Shown here in pieces: positions 1-8,183 of a stretch of DNA of 37,129 nt. The position numbers and the translations under genes were made by a program. The stretch covers positions 1-37,129 of the forward strand of contig JABMQS010000067.1 of the NCBI GenBank assembly GCA_013202525.1, in the 5' to 3' direction. The DNA is from Candidatus Omnitrophota bacterium. GTDB lineage: Bacteria > Omnitrophota > Gorgyraeia > JABMRG01. Each line of letters starts with the position of its first letter. Positions within the stretch are counted from its first letter, which is position 1. The notes under the pieces are model-generated. The model had not been told where the DNA came from and did no database searches. It worked only from the letters and a program-made list of their open reading frames with translations.

Positions 1-64
1 CTCAGAATGAAAAGGTCCTGCTCCGATTATCCCGCAAGGCCTATATACGGTGATTTGTGCAATT

Positions 65-273
65 ACGATACATATCGTCTGCTTATGCCGTTGCAGAGTA
101 GCGCCTAAGAAATTTTTCGGCAAATGTCTGCAAGGCTTTACGGCGAGCGAATGGCGTAAGAAGCACTCACATACGAATAGAAGGATAAACCCAAATGCGC
201 GAGCCGTAAACCGTAGCAGACGGCGAAAAATTTCAGCGCTACGAAGCAATGGCATAAGCATAGGCATACATCG
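65..273. repeat. Large imperfect palindrome (about 209 nt) downstream of apbE
   Basis: The left 331 bases hold no convincing gene. Most of this stretch is one long imperfect inverted repeat centred near base 169. CTTATGCC at 82-89 pairs with GGCATAAG at 251-258, GTAGCGC with GCGCTAC, AAATTTTTCG with CGAAAAATTT, and GTCTGC...TTTACGGC with GCCGTAAA...GCAGAC, with small internal mismatches and bulges. Outer arms around CGATACATAT and ATACATCGG extend the pairing. On the minus strand it would form an extended hairpin in the 3' region of the apbE transcript. It could be a decayed miniature mobile element or a structured RNA. There is no clean terminal T-run. Confidence 0.75.
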
Positions 274-331
274 GAGCCTGCTCAGACTGTCACACACCTT
301 TTGTGTATTCATATTGCCACAGAAACAAACT

Positions 332-1285
332 TTAGTCTTCGGTTATTATCTCTATTTTGGGGTATGAGGATTGAAATCGGACTTGGGTAGCAGGGCCGCC
401 GACAGCGATGGCGGTAGAGAGGCCATCTGCAAGCATGCAGGTAGGCGCTACCACCGTGACCGAAAAGTACCTCTTCTCAACAGGATAACCTGTCTGCGGA
501 TGTATCAGATGGGTATAGTAGGTCCCCTTATATTTAAAGAACTGCTCAGACCCGCCTGAACTTGCAACACCTGCATCACTCAGATACAGGAGCCTTGCGA
601 CCTTAGCCCTATTGCGGGGATCGGCAATGCCTACACGCCACTTCCTTAAAAAGGGTCTCCTGCCCAGGCAATAGAGATCCCCTCCTGCGTTCACTATCGC
701 GGATTTAAAACCCTTCTCTTTTATCTCTGCAGCTGCGTAATCAACTGCATAGCCCTTTGCTATTGCTGAAAGATCTATCGACATACCATTCTTCTTAAAG
801 TATACGCTCTTCTCCGACTTATCCAACACGAGATCATCATAACCGACAAGGGAAAGCGCTCTTCTTATACTGTGCGCCGGCGGGGCAGAGCCCTTCTTCT
901 TATAAGAGCTCCATAGCTTGACCAGGGGGCCAACCGTTATATCAAAGGCGCCGTTACTATCCCGGCTCAATGCAACTGAATCCATAATGAGCGTAAACAG
1001 GTCTTCGCTTACAACAACGGCTCTTTTGCCTGCCTGCCTGTTTACCTTGCTTATCTGGCTCTCTTTATCATATATATCGGCTATATCATCGACTCTGTCT
1101 ATAGCATCAAAGGCTGCCTTGAATGCGCTGTCAAAATCCAGCCACCGGGGGCCTGAAAGGGTGACCTTGACATAGGTGCCCATCTTTAGTTCAGTATGCA
1201 CACGGGTCGTAAAGATGAGCAAGGGAACCGACACCAGGAAGGCAATGATTAATATGAATGTTGAGAATAGAATAGGTTTTTTCAC
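332..1285 (-). CDS. apbE: FAD:protein FMN transferase, membrane-anchored ApbE family
   Basis: ApbE enzymes transfer FMN from FAD onto a Thr/Ser of target flavoproteins such as the RnfG/RnfD or NqrC subunits, on the outer face of the cytoplasmic membrane. The 317-residue product has one N-terminal hydrophobic segment (about residues 5-25) and no obvious lipobox. It then shows the family landmarks: DITVGPLVKLW near 115, VNAGGDLY near 198, HLIHPQTG near 258 (usual form HIIDPRTG), and ADGLSTAIAVGG near 287. The start is GTG and shares one base with the upstream TAG stop (TAGTG), so translation is probably coupled. Next to acetogenesis genes, a role in maturing an Rnf-type complex is an attractive inference, but no rnf gene is visible here. 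The Asp-to-His change in the DPRTG-like motif is odd for the family. Confidence 0.92.
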   Translation of the reverse strand: MKKPILFSTFILIIAFLVSVPLLIFTTRVHTELKMGTYVKVTLSGPRWLDFDSAFKAAFDAIDRVDDIADIYDKESQISKVNRQAGKRAVVVSEDLFTLIMDSVALSRDSNGAFDITVGPLVKLWSSYKKKGSAPPAHSIRRALSLVGYDDLVLDKSEKSVYFKKNGMSIDLSAIAKGYAVDYAAAEIKEKGFKSAIVNAGGDLYCLGRRPFLRKWRVGIADPRNRAKVARLLYLSDAGVASSGGSEQFFKYKGTYYTHLIHPQTGYPVEKRYFSVTVVAPTCMLADGLSTAIAVGGPATQVRFQSSYPKIEIITED

Positions 1286-2379
1286 TAGATCTTTGAAAGC
1301 AGGGCGTCAATATTCAGGTGGTCCTGCACCAGCCTGACAATCATGTTTATCTTATCCTGCTCACCAGGCCTGATCTTCACGATCATCTCTTCGATCCTGG
1401 TGATGACCTCATAGGTATCCTCCTGCACAATGAGAGCCGGTATGCCGCTCTCCTCAAGCAGACGCCTGACCGACCTGTTAGGAATAAGGCCGCAGGTAAT
1501 GATAAACCCGGTCAACAGATCCTTCTTTGCGCTTTGCTTCTTAGCCTGCTTCAACAAAAACTTTATCAGCTCTTCCCTGTCACCTGATGTGATGATCAGG
1601 TTCCTGTCTTTCATATGCCTTAATACAGTATTGGGCCTGGCTGTTGCTATAACTATGTTAGTGATCAGGCTGTACATATTCTCATCGCTGCCGCTTATAA
1701 ACCTGCCCTTAAACTCATCCTTCATGTGGAGCATGGTAGGCATATCGAGCATCTTAAGGTACGGGATAGCGCCGAGGACCTCAAGGCCGTGCTGCTTAAA
1801 ACCCTTCTTCACCAGCTCATGTATCTTCTGGTACTTGCTGGCCTGTATCTTATTTACTATAACGCCCGCTATCTCGACACCCACCTTCTCAAAGAGCGGC
1901 ACAGATAGCATGACCTCATCTATAGGCCTGCCTATCCCCCCTGCTGAGACTATGATCACCTTGGAATCCAGCATCTTTGCCACTGTGGCATTGGACATAT
2001 CGAAGACAGAGCCGACCCCTGCATGGCCTGTGCCCTCTATAACAACGAGGTCATTGCCTTCGGAGACCTTGCAAAAAGAGTCCTTTATCTGCTTCTCTAA
2101 TGGTTTTTTGTCAGGGTTTTCTATATACTTCTGGGTAAAACCTTTCTCAATCGCTATCGGCGACATATCCTTTAAGTTGCACTTTATGCCGAAGGTCTCC
2201 TCTATCAGATAGGAGTCCTCATCTATATTATAGCCCTGCTCCACCAGATAGCGCTGGCCTATGGGTTTTATAAAACCTATGTTCTTGAAATTCTGTTTCA
2301 GGATGGCCATAAGGCCAAGGGATAGGGTGGTCTTTCCGTCGTTCTGTCGCGTGGCTGCTATGAATATCTTCTTTGGCAT
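1285..2379 (-). CDS. BioD-like P-loop / DRTGG domain protein (phosphotransacetylase N-terminal-like)
   Basis: This 364-residue protein begins with a deviant P-loop (AATRQNDGKTTLSLGL, residues 8-23) of the MinD/BioD/CobB type, followed by the acidic and VIEGTGHAGVGSVFD stretches typical of the group. A DRTGG-like domain lies at about residues 215-320. The same two-domain arrangement forms the N-terminal half of long phosphotransacetylases, but the catalytic PTA domain is absent and there is no sign of truncation: the ORF ends cleanly and couples to apbE. It follows acsE by 3 bases. In the long Pta enzymes this region is regulatory, so a sensor or regulatory role in acetyl or one-carbon metabolism is possible. 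The true substrate is unknown. Confidence 0.8.
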   Translation of the reverse strand: MPKKIFIAATRQNDGKTTLSLGLMAILKQNFKNIGFIKPIGQRYLVEQGYNIDEDSYLIEETFGIKCNLKDMSPIAIEKGFTQKYIENPDKKPLEKQIKDSFCKVSEGNDLVVIEGTGHAGVGSVFDMSNATVAKMLDSKVIIVSAGGIGRPIDEVMLSVPLFEKVGVEIAGVIVNKIQASKYQKIHELVKKGFKQHGLEVLGAIPYLKMLDMPTMLHMKDEFKGRFISGSDENMYSLITNIVIATARPNTVLRHMKDRNLIITSGDREELIKFLLKQAKKQSAKKDLLTGFIITCGLIPNRSVRRLLEESGIPALIVQEDTYEVITRIEEMIVKIRPGEQDKINMIVRLVQDHLNIDALLSKI

Positions 2380-2382
2380 AAT

Positions 2383-3201
2383 TTATAACTTACCGGCGCG
2401 AAAGGCCTTGATGTAGTTCATTGCATAAGGGTCTTCACCGAGAAGGGCCTTTCTGGCCAGGTCAAACTGCTCCGGGGGAAGTTCCTTGTTATCCAATACC
2501 GTCTTAATAGATTCGCCGGTCGGGTCGATAATCGCGCCGTCTATACCCGCATCCATGGCAAACTTAAGGAATGTGGCGTTAAGCAGGCCGCGTGCAGGAA
2601 GGCCAAAGGAGACATTGCTTAAACCACCTATGCTCTTTATGCCATTCTCCTTCAACCTGGAGAGGCTGTCTAAAAATATGGCTGCCTCCTGCGGCTCTGT
2701 GCTTACCGGCTTTGCCAGCGGGTCCACAAAGATATTATCCCTGGCAATGCCTTCTTCTTCGGCCCTTTCCACTATTCTCTTTGCAAGGCGAAGCTTGGTC
2801 TCTGCATCAGGAGCCATACCCTTCTCATCCATAGTCAGGACTATTGCGCAACTGCCGCTCTCTTTAATAAGCGGCAAAAATACCTTTAGTTTTGATTCTT
2901 CGGCTGTTATGGAATTGATAAAAGGCGTGCCCTTATGTACCCCAAGAGCTGCCTTTATGACTGCTGAATTGGGGCTGTCTATGCTTATCTGGACGCCCAG
3001 GGCATTCTGGACCTCTGTAATAAGCCAGATAAGGTCATCGGCTTCATGCTGCATACTCGTTGCGCAGTTAATATCGATAAAGGAGGCGCCGCAGGAGAGC
3101 TGAGCCTTGGCCTCTTTTATAAGAAAAGGCAGGTCCTTCTTATCTATAGCCTCTCTTATCGTCTTTCGCGTTGAATTTATGCGTTCGCCTATTATTATCA
3201 T
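2383..3201 (-). CDS. acsE: Methyltetrahydrofolate:corrinoid/iron-sulfur protein methyltransferase
   Basis: AcsE (MeTr) moves the methyl group of 5-methyl-THF to the cobalt of the corrinoid iron-sulfur protein, the last folate step of the Wood-Ljungdahl methyl branch. The 272-residue product is a pterin-binding TIM barrel. It opens with IIGERINSTRKTIREAI, followed by GASFIDINCATS near 38-49, VQISIDSPNSAVI near 70-82, and FVDPLAKPVST near 160-170, all typical of the family. The length matches known MeTr proteins of about 260-270 residues. A GGAGAG ribosome-binding site sits 6 bases before the ATG. The corrinoid protein (acsC/acsD) and CO dehydrogenase/acetyl-CoA synthase are not in the window. 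A repeat block and a terminator-like hairpin separate it from panE. Confidence 0.93.
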   Translation of the reverse strand: MIIIGERINSTRKTIREAIDKKDLPFLIKEAKAQLSCGASFIDINCATSMQHEADDLIWLITEVQNALGVQISIDSPNSAVIKAALGVHKGTPFINSITAEESKLKVFLPLIKESGSCAIVLTMDEKGMAPDAETKLRLAKRIVERAEEEGIARDNIFVDPLAKPVSTEPQEAAIFLDSLSRLKENGIKSIGGLSNVSFGLPARGLLNATFLKFAMDAGIDGAIIDPTGESIKTVLDNKELPPEQFDLARKALLGEDPYAMNYIKAFRAGKL

Positions 3202-3219
3202 ATTTTCTCTCCGTCCGTC

Positions 3220-3366
3220 ATTGCGAGCCTTACGAAGTGAGGCGAAGCAACTGAAGACGTAATGTCTGAAGGAGTGCCGCGAGCTCCGCGAGCGGCCAAT
3301 CCCAGGAGATTGCTTCGTCGCAGAGTTTACCCTCCGTAGCTTTAGCGAAGGAGGGCTCCTCGCAAT
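3220..3366. repeat. Intergenic palindromic repeat between panE and acsE
   Basis: Terminal arms ATTGCGAG (3220-3227) and CTCGCAAT (3359-3366) enclose a second matching pair, CGAAGCAA (3243-3250) and TTGCTTCG (3310-3317). The right half carries an extra small hairpin, CCCTCC...GGAGGG (3330-3355), which breaks the symmetry and looks like one repeat inserted into another. A further GC-rich hairpin GCCGC...GCGGC lies at about 3276-3295. No coding potential is visible. The block looks like a dispersed palindromic repeat rather than a gene. Confidence 0.7.
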
Positions 3367-3373
3367 AAAATTC

Positions 3374-3416
3374 GCGCATACAATTTACGCTTCCTTTGGT
3401 CGCGTAAATTGTGCGC
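3374..3416 (-). terminator. Terminator-like hairpin directly after panE
   Basis: Immediately after the panE stop codon, GCGCACAATTTACGC (minus strand) pairs with GCGTAAATTGTATGCGC across an 11-base loop, with a 2-base bulge. It is followed after 2 bases by a short T-rich run (ATTTTATT). The stem is long but the T-run is weak and interrupted, so it is a candidate intrinsic terminator or a processing/stability hairpin. It would partly uncouple acsE from panE. Confidence 0.55.
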
Positions 3417-4349
3417 TTATTTTACCTGTTTCTTGTAGCTCGACTCTATGGTCTCTACCAAGGCTGTAAGCATCTCATTTACAGGCGTCTTTATGCCACA
3501 GCTCTTGCCCTGGCGGACTATTGCGCCGTTTATAAAATCTATCTCTGTCGGTTCCCTGCGCATAACGTCCTGGAGCATGCTGCAGATATTATCCTTTGTG
3601 GCGATACATACAGACTCGACCTTCTGCAGGGAATCATCGTATACCAGTTTTATCCTCTTTCTCTTTGCCACCCTTGTAGCCTCAAAGACGGCCTGGCGCA
3701 GGATCTCCCTTGTGCCTTCATGCTTCAGGAGCTCACCGTTGGGCAGCCTGCATACGGATGCCAGCGCATTTATGCCGGCATTGATGATCAGCTTACTCCA
3801 TATGACTCCCTTTATATCCTTTGAGATCCTTGTAACTATACCTGCCTCATTCAAGACCGCCGATATCTGGCGCAGGTCGGCAAATATCCTTTTATTGGGC
3901 TTTCCGATAATGGTCTCGCCTTTACCAGAGTGCTTGACCCTGCCCACATCCAGTAACGTCGCACCGTGAGCAGTAAAGCCGCCTACGGTCCTGTCGTCAC
4001 CGACAATCTCAGATATAAGCTGCATATTTCCAAGCCCGTTCTGCAGGGTCAGAATATTTGCGCTCGATGTCAGCAGCGGCTTTATAGAGATCAGGGCCTC
4101 CGGGGTATCATAGGACTTTGTCAGTATTATTACAAGCTCAGAGGCACCGATATCCTTGGCATCTGCTGTAATATTTACCTTCTGTTTAAAATTACTCGCG
4201 CCCTCAACACAGACACCGGCTGATGCTATCTTCTTTGCGCGCTCCGGGTGCTTATCTAAAAGCCAGATCTCATGTTTTGCCTTAGAACGCTCAAGCAATG
4301 CGGCAAAGAGAGAGCCCAGGGCGCCTGGGCCTACTATAGTTATCTTCAT
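3417..4349 (-). CDS. panE: 2-dehydropantoate 2-reductase (ketopantoate reductase)
   Basis: The product reduces ketopantoate to pantoate with NADPH, the second pantothenate step and the one after PanB, which is encoded just upstream. The 310-residue protein starts with the Rossmann motif GPGALGSLF (GxGxxG, residues 7-15). It has LTLQNGLGN near 100-108, the GVIWSKLIINAGINAL segment near 182-197 with the conserved catalytic Lys and Asn, and EIDFINGAIV near 268. Length and motif order are standard for the ApbA/PanE family. It starts with ATG, lies 15 bases after panB, and is probably cotranscribed with it. Confidence 0.93.
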   Translation of the reverse strand: MKITIVGPGALGSLFAALLERSKAKHEIWLLDKHPERAKKIASAGVCVEGASNFKQKVNITADAKDIGASELVIILTKSYDTPEALISIKPLLTSSANILTLQNGLGNMQLISEIVGDDRTVGGFTAHGATLLDVGRVKHSGKGETIIGKPNKRIFADLRQISAVLNEAGIVTRISKDIKGVIWSKLIINAGINALASVCRLPNGELLKHEGTREILRQAVFEATRVAKRKRIKLVYDDSLQKVESVCIATKDNICSMLQDVMRREPTEIDFINGAIVRQGKSCGIKTPVNEMLTALVETIESSYKKQVK

Positions 4350-4364
4350 CTATATACCCCGTTC

Positions 4365-5216
4365 TTATTTTTGAGTTGCGGCCCCTTTTAATTTTTGTAC
4401 CTCTGAATCCTTCATAGTATAGCTATGTTCCTTTGAAGGAAAAATTCTCTCTTCCACCTCAGACCTGTACGCAGAAATGGCCTTTCTCATCTCTTCAGAG
4501 AGATTCACGTACTCCTTTACAAACTTAGGCCTGTGCTTCTCGAAGAGGCCGAGCAGGTCATGCGTCACAAGCGCCTGGCCGTCACATCTTGGGCCTGCGC
4601 CTATACCTATAGTCGGTATCTTAAGCTTCTCTGTAATTATCCCTGCCAAGGCATCGGGTATGCACTCAAGCACTATAGCAAAGATACCCGTCTTCTCAAG
4701 CAGTAATGCCTCATCGATCAATTTCCTGGCTGCCTGTGCATCCTTGCCCTGCACCTTAAACCCCCCCAGCTTATCAGCGGTCTGAGGAGTAAGGCCTATG
4801 TGCCCCATAACCGGTATGCCGGCATTGATGATATCCGCGGTGGTCTGGCAACAACTGTCAAACCACTCAAGCTTCACTGCCTCACAGCCCGCCTCATCCA
4901 TGAAACGCCTTGCGTTCTTCACAGAATCCTTCTGGTCCAGCTGATACGACTCATAAGGCATATCCCCGACCAGAAGCGCTCTCTTTACAGCGCGCCTCAC
5001 TGCCTTGGCATGATGCAGCATCTCATACATGCCGATAGAGGTTGTAGACTCAAGGCCCAGCACCACATTGGCAACAGAATCACCAACCAGTATAATATCT
5101 ATATCACAGCTGTCTAAGATAGAACCCATGGGATAATCATATGCTGTCAGCAGTGTTATAGGTATCCTATCGGATTTCTTCTTAAGGAGGCTCTCTATGC
5201 TTACCTTATCCGTCAT
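4365..5216 (-). CDS. panB: 3-methyl-2-oxobutanoate hydroxymethyltransferase
   Basis: PanB transfers a hydroxymethyl group from 5,10-methylene-THF to alpha-ketoisovalerate, giving ketopantoate for coenzyme A synthesis. The 283-residue protein has the family landmarks ITLLTAYDYPMG near 21-32, ILVGDSVANVVLG near 41-53 (metal-binding Asp), GHIGLTPQ near 138, and IGIGAGPRCDGQALV near 203-217. Its ATG overlaps the HD-GYP stop as ATGA, so translation is coupled. Placement behind folD and metF is metabolically sensible, because its cosubstrate is the product of FolD. The C-terminal tail past residue 265 is Lys/Ser-rich and not conserved. Confidence 0.95.
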   Translation of the reverse strand: MTDKVSIESLLKKKSDRIPITLLTAYDYPMGSILDSCDIDIILVGDSVANVVLGLESTTSIGMYEMLHHAKAVRRAVKRALLVGDMPYESYQLDQKDSVKNARRFMDEAGCEAVKLEWFDSCCQTTADIINAGIPVMGHIGLTPQTADKLGGFKVQGKDAQAARKLIDEALLLEKTGIFAIVLECIPDALAGIITEKLKIPTIGIGAGPRCDGQALVTHDLLGLFEKHRPKFVKEYVNLSEEMRKAISAYRSEVEERIFPSKEHSYTMKDSEVQKLKGAATQK

Positions 5217-6652
5217 ATTATCTTTAAAAACTCCTCTACCACTTTAGGGTCAAACTCTTCTCCGCTCTTTGCCTTGAGCTCCTTTATTGCCTGCTCCCTG
5301 CTCATGGCCTTGCGGTAAGGACGGTCTGTGGTCATTGCATCATAGGTATCACAGACTTTTAGTATTCTTGCAGCAAGCGGTATCTCTTCTCTTTTTAGGC
5401 CATCGGGGTATCCACTGCCGTCATATTCCTCCTGGTGGCACCGCACAAGTTCACAGACACCTGCCATACTCCTGATAGGCCTTATAATATTAACCCCTAT
5501 TACCACATGATCCTGCATCTCCTTCTCTTCTTGAGGATCCAGGGAGTCTTCTTTTTTCAGGATATTGTCCCTTATGCCTATCTTGCCTACATCATGCAGG
5601 ATAGAGCCGTTCTTTAAGTCCTTTACTGTTATCTCATCGAGCTTCATCTGCCTGCCCAGTTTTTCTACATAATCGGCCACCCTGTCAAGATGGCCTTTAC
5701 TATAAGGGTCCTTGGCCTCAACAGCCATAGCAAGGGCTGTTATGGTCTCGATATATGTCTTTTCCGCGTCTTCATTCAGCTGCAGATTCTTTATTGCCAC
5801 TGCTGTCTGAGAAGCAACATTGCCGAGCAATATAATATCATCGTTGCTAAAAGGCCCCTTCTCCTTATCGCATATTACTATCACACCCAGTATCTCATCC
5901 TTGTAGAGAAGTGGGGCCATCAGCAGGGAATCCTTTGCAAGCCCTTTACCAAACTCATAGGCGGCAACGGGATGAACGCTTATCTCAGAGGCTGCCTGTG
6001 ACTTTCTGGAAGCGAATACCTTGCTGGCCAGGCCCCTATCGGCCTCCAGGCTAATACCCTCTGTGCCCTCATCCATGCCAAAAGAGGTCCTTATAGCCAT
6101 CTGCTTCTTTGACTCATCGAGTAAGAATATGGCACCCGAAGCAGCATCCTCGCCTTTTACCAGGCTCTGGATTATGAGTTCAAGAAGATTACCTATGCCC
6201 TTGCTGGATGTAACGGCCATACCGATCTTCTGCAGGATATCGTGCAGCAAAGCCTTGGATGACTCCAGCTCCCTGATCTTGTCTTCGAGCTCACCTGTTA
6301 TCTTGTTAAACGACTTCTCAAGGAAGCCCACCTCATCCCTTGCATCCACATCTATCCTCTTCTCATAATGGCCGGCTGCTATATCCTTGGCCATCCTGGT
6401 AAACTTGATCAACGATATTATGCTTCTCCTGACAAGCTCGAAACTTGCCACGCTTAACAAGACTACCAGCACTATGGTGAGGTTAAGAAACTTTAACTCT
6501 TCTCTCAGGTAGGGGATGGACATCATCAGGTATATCATAAACATAAGAAGCACGAGCGGTACCAGGGACATAAATATAAAGGCCAGGGCAAACTTCTTTA
6601 ACAGGCTCTCCCCGGCAATAGACCTTATCCTGAAATTAACGGCTGCGCTCAT
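5213..6652 (-). CDS. Membrane HAMP-GAF-HD-GYP cyclic-di-GMP phosphodiesterase
   Basis: This is a signalling protein of about 480 residues. Two hydrophobic segments (about 21-45 and 58-76) are separated by only a short loop, so there is no extracytoplasmic sensor domain. A HAMP region (about 77-130), a GAF domain (about 145-295) and an HD-GYP domain (about 305-480) follow. The HD-GYP part looks catalytically intact: HDVGKIGI, DHVVIG, RCHQEEYDGSGYP and the DTYDAMTTDRPYR signature are all present. It should hydrolyse c-di-GMP or a related dinucleotide. The track starts at a GTG. I prefer the ATG in the next codon, which has AAAGGA a suitable distance upstream. Its position between metF and panB is unusual and may place it under the same promoter as one-carbon metabolism. 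Confidence 0.9.
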   Translation of the reverse strand: MSAAVNFRIRSIAGESLLKKFALAFIFMSLVPLVLLMFMIYLMMSIPYLREELKFLNLTIVLVVLLSVASFELVRRSIISLIKFTRMAKDIAAGHYEKRIDVDARDEVGFLEKSFNKITGELEDKIRELESSKALLHDILQKIGMAVTSSKGIGNLLELIIQSLVKGEDAASGAIFLLDESKKQMAIRTSFGMDEGTEGISLEADRGLASKVFASRKSQAASEISVHPVAAYEFGKGLAKDSLLMAPLLYKDEILGVIVICDKEKGPFSNDDIILLGNVASQTAVAIKNLQLNEDAEKTYIETITALAMAVEAKDPYSKGHLDRVADYVEKLGRQMKLDEITVKDLKNGSILHDVGKIGIRDNILKKEDSLDPQEEKEMQDHVVIGVNIIRPIRSMAGVCELVRCHQEEYDGSGYPDGLKREEIPLAARILKVCDTYDAMTTDRPYRKAMSREQAIKELKAKSGEEFDPKVVEEFLKII

Positions 6653-6666
6653 CACCTTTTCCTTTG

Positions 6667-7533
6667 TTATAACCCGGCCGCGTCAAGTACCTGCGGCAGA
6701 TACCTCTCCCAGCCTATAGGCATAATGTGCACGCCGTCACTGGGACCTTTTAACTTATCTATCAACCCTGCGGCTATCTCAATAGACTTCTTCGGCTTAT
6801 CATCGCAATGGTCGATCTTCTTTATCAGTTCATCCGGCACGTGTATGCCTGCTATATTCTCATTCATATATGTTGCCATGCGGGCTGACTTAAGCAGTAT
6901 GATACCGGCTATGATAGGCACCCTAAACCTTTTTGCCTTCTTCATAAATTCCTCAAATCCCCTTACATCATAGACCGCCTGTGTCTGAAAGAACTCGGCG
7001 CCTGCGGCCACCTTCTTCTCCATCTTTATCAGCTCCGGCTCAAGGGGGTCTGCTAAAGGGTTTACAACGGCGCCAACGCAGAGCTTAGGCGAGCCTTCAA
7101 GCTTATTCCCCGTCATATCTTTACCCTTCTTCAGGCCGCTCACTGCCTCAAGCAACTGCACAGAGTCGAGGTCAAAGACGGCCTTTGCCTGAGGATGGTC
7201 TCCGCTTAAAGGATGGTCTCCTGTCAGCACCAGGATATTCTCTATGCCCAGCGCTGCTGCAGAGAGGATATCTGATTGAAGTGCAAGCCTGTTCCTGTCT
7301 CTGCAGGTTATCTGAAACACAGGATCTATGCCGATCTCCTTGAGCAGATGGCAGCTCACCAGCGAACCCAGCTTCATAACCGCGCTCTGCAAGTCCGTCA
7401 CATTGACTGCGTCTACCCTGCCTGCAAGGGGGCGCGCCTCTTCTAGCATCTTGGAGGCATCTATACCTTTTGGCGGACCTGCCTCTGTGGTCACTATAAA
7501 CTTCTTAGATTCGATCGCCTTTCGTAAACTCAT
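6667..7533 (-). CDS. metF: Methylenetetrahydrofolate reductase, catalytic subunit
   Basis: MetF is the flavin-dependent TIM barrel that reduces 5,10-methylene-THF to 5-methyl-THF. The 288-residue product shows TTEAGPPKG near 15-23 (the acidic residue used as general acid in the family), VTDLQSAVMKLG near 45, FQITCRDRN near 73-81, VLTGDHPLSGDHPQ near 101-114, and FFQTQAVYDV near 187-196. It follows metV by 5 bases, with GAGGGG in the ribosome-binding position. Its length fits the short MetF type that works with a MetV partner, as in acetogens. Which electron carrier it uses (NADH, ferredoxin or a bifurcating complex) cannot be read from this gene. Confidence 0.93.
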   Translation of the reverse strand: MSLRKAIESKKFIVTTEAGPPKGIDASKMLEEARPLAGRVDAVNVTDLQSAVMKLGSLVSCHLLKEIGIDPVFQITCRDRNRLALQSDILSAAALGIENILVLTGDHPLSGDHPQAKAVFDLDSVQLLEAVSGLKKGKDMTGNKLEGSPKLCVGAVVNPLADPLEPELIKMEKKVAAGAEFFQTQAVYDVRGFEEFMKKAKRFRVPIIAGIILLKSARMATYMNENIAGIHVPDELIKKIDHCDDKPKKSIEIAAGLIDKLKGPSDGVHIMPIGWERYLPQVLDAAGL

Positions 7534-7538
7534 TATCT

Positions 7539-8183
7539 TTACCCCTCTATCTTTTGCGGGTGGAGTGCCTTTGAATTATCCTTGGCCCCTCTTATGATCT
7601 TCATCTTATCCAATTCGCCAAGTTCCTTAAGGCGTTTATATATCATTATCCAGCCGCAGTCCCTCTCCCTGTCGACTTCGCACTTCTCATTCTTGGAACC
7701 GCCGCACGGGCCGTTTAAAAGCCCTTTGGAACAGACGGTAAGGGGGCATATGCCGGCCGTGGCATCTATCACGCATTCACCACAGAGAACGCATTTCTGG
7801 ATAAAATGTCCGCCGCGTTGGACCATCCCTAAAAACAGTGCATCCAATGCGGGATAGACCTTCTTTCCCCTGGTGCCTTCCATTATAGACTGCGCACCAT
7901 CGCCGCAGACCATGGCAAGTATGCCATCTGATTCTGAAAGCGCATCTTTATTCTTCTGATAGAACTGCTTTGCCTTGACAGTATGGCATGGGGGATCCAG
8001 TATGGCCTTGCCTGTAATAACCTTGCCCTCTTTCTTCAGGGCCTTCTCCATCTGGTTGACCTCATCCTCTCCTCCGGTCTTGCATACCGTAGCGCACTGG
8101 GCACAACCTACCAAAAAAATCTTTTTGGCGCCTTTTAGAAATCCAAGTATCTCCTTGAGGCCCTTCTGCTTGGATATTATCAT
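7539..8183 (-). CDS. metV: MetV-type methylenetetrahydrofolate reductase partner subunit
   Basis: This 214-residue Cys-rich protein precedes metF, as in the MetVF complexes of acetogens. The N-terminal part has VGCAQCATVCKTGGEDEV near 26-43, a domain related to heterodisulfide-reductase-type CxxC proteins. The C-terminal part has the signature CVLCGECVIDATAGICP near 136-152, then GLLNGPCGG and RERDCGWIMIYKRLKELG, which is the MTHFR C-terminal domain of MetV. The cysteines probably bind iron-sulfur clusters or zinc and pass electrons to MetF. Its ATG overlaps the folD stop (ATGA), with a GGGAGAGG sequence upstream. No rnfC2 or hdrABC partner is present in the window. Confidence 0.9.
   Translation of the reverse strand: MIISKQKGLKEILGFLKGAKKIFLVGCAQCATVCKTGGEDEVNQMEKALKKEGKVITGKAILDPPCHTVKAKQFYQKNKDALSESDGILAMVCGDGAQSIMEGTRGKKVYPALDALFLGMVQRGGHFIQKCVLCGECVIDATAGICPLTVCSKGLLNGPCGGSKNEKCEVDRERDCGWIMIYKRLKELGELDKMKIIRGAKDNSKALHPQKIEG

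Noticed and set aside
50-367. 105-residue plus-strand ORF at the left edge
   Set aside because: It is contained in the large palindrome and shows no recognisable domain.
1430-2212. 260-residue plus-strand ORF
   Set aside because: It lies antisense to the well-supported DRTGG gene and its translation shows no family motif.
2486-3103. 205-residue plus-strand ORF opposite acsE
   Set aside because: It is a Ser/Leu-rich shadow of a conserved minus-strand gene.
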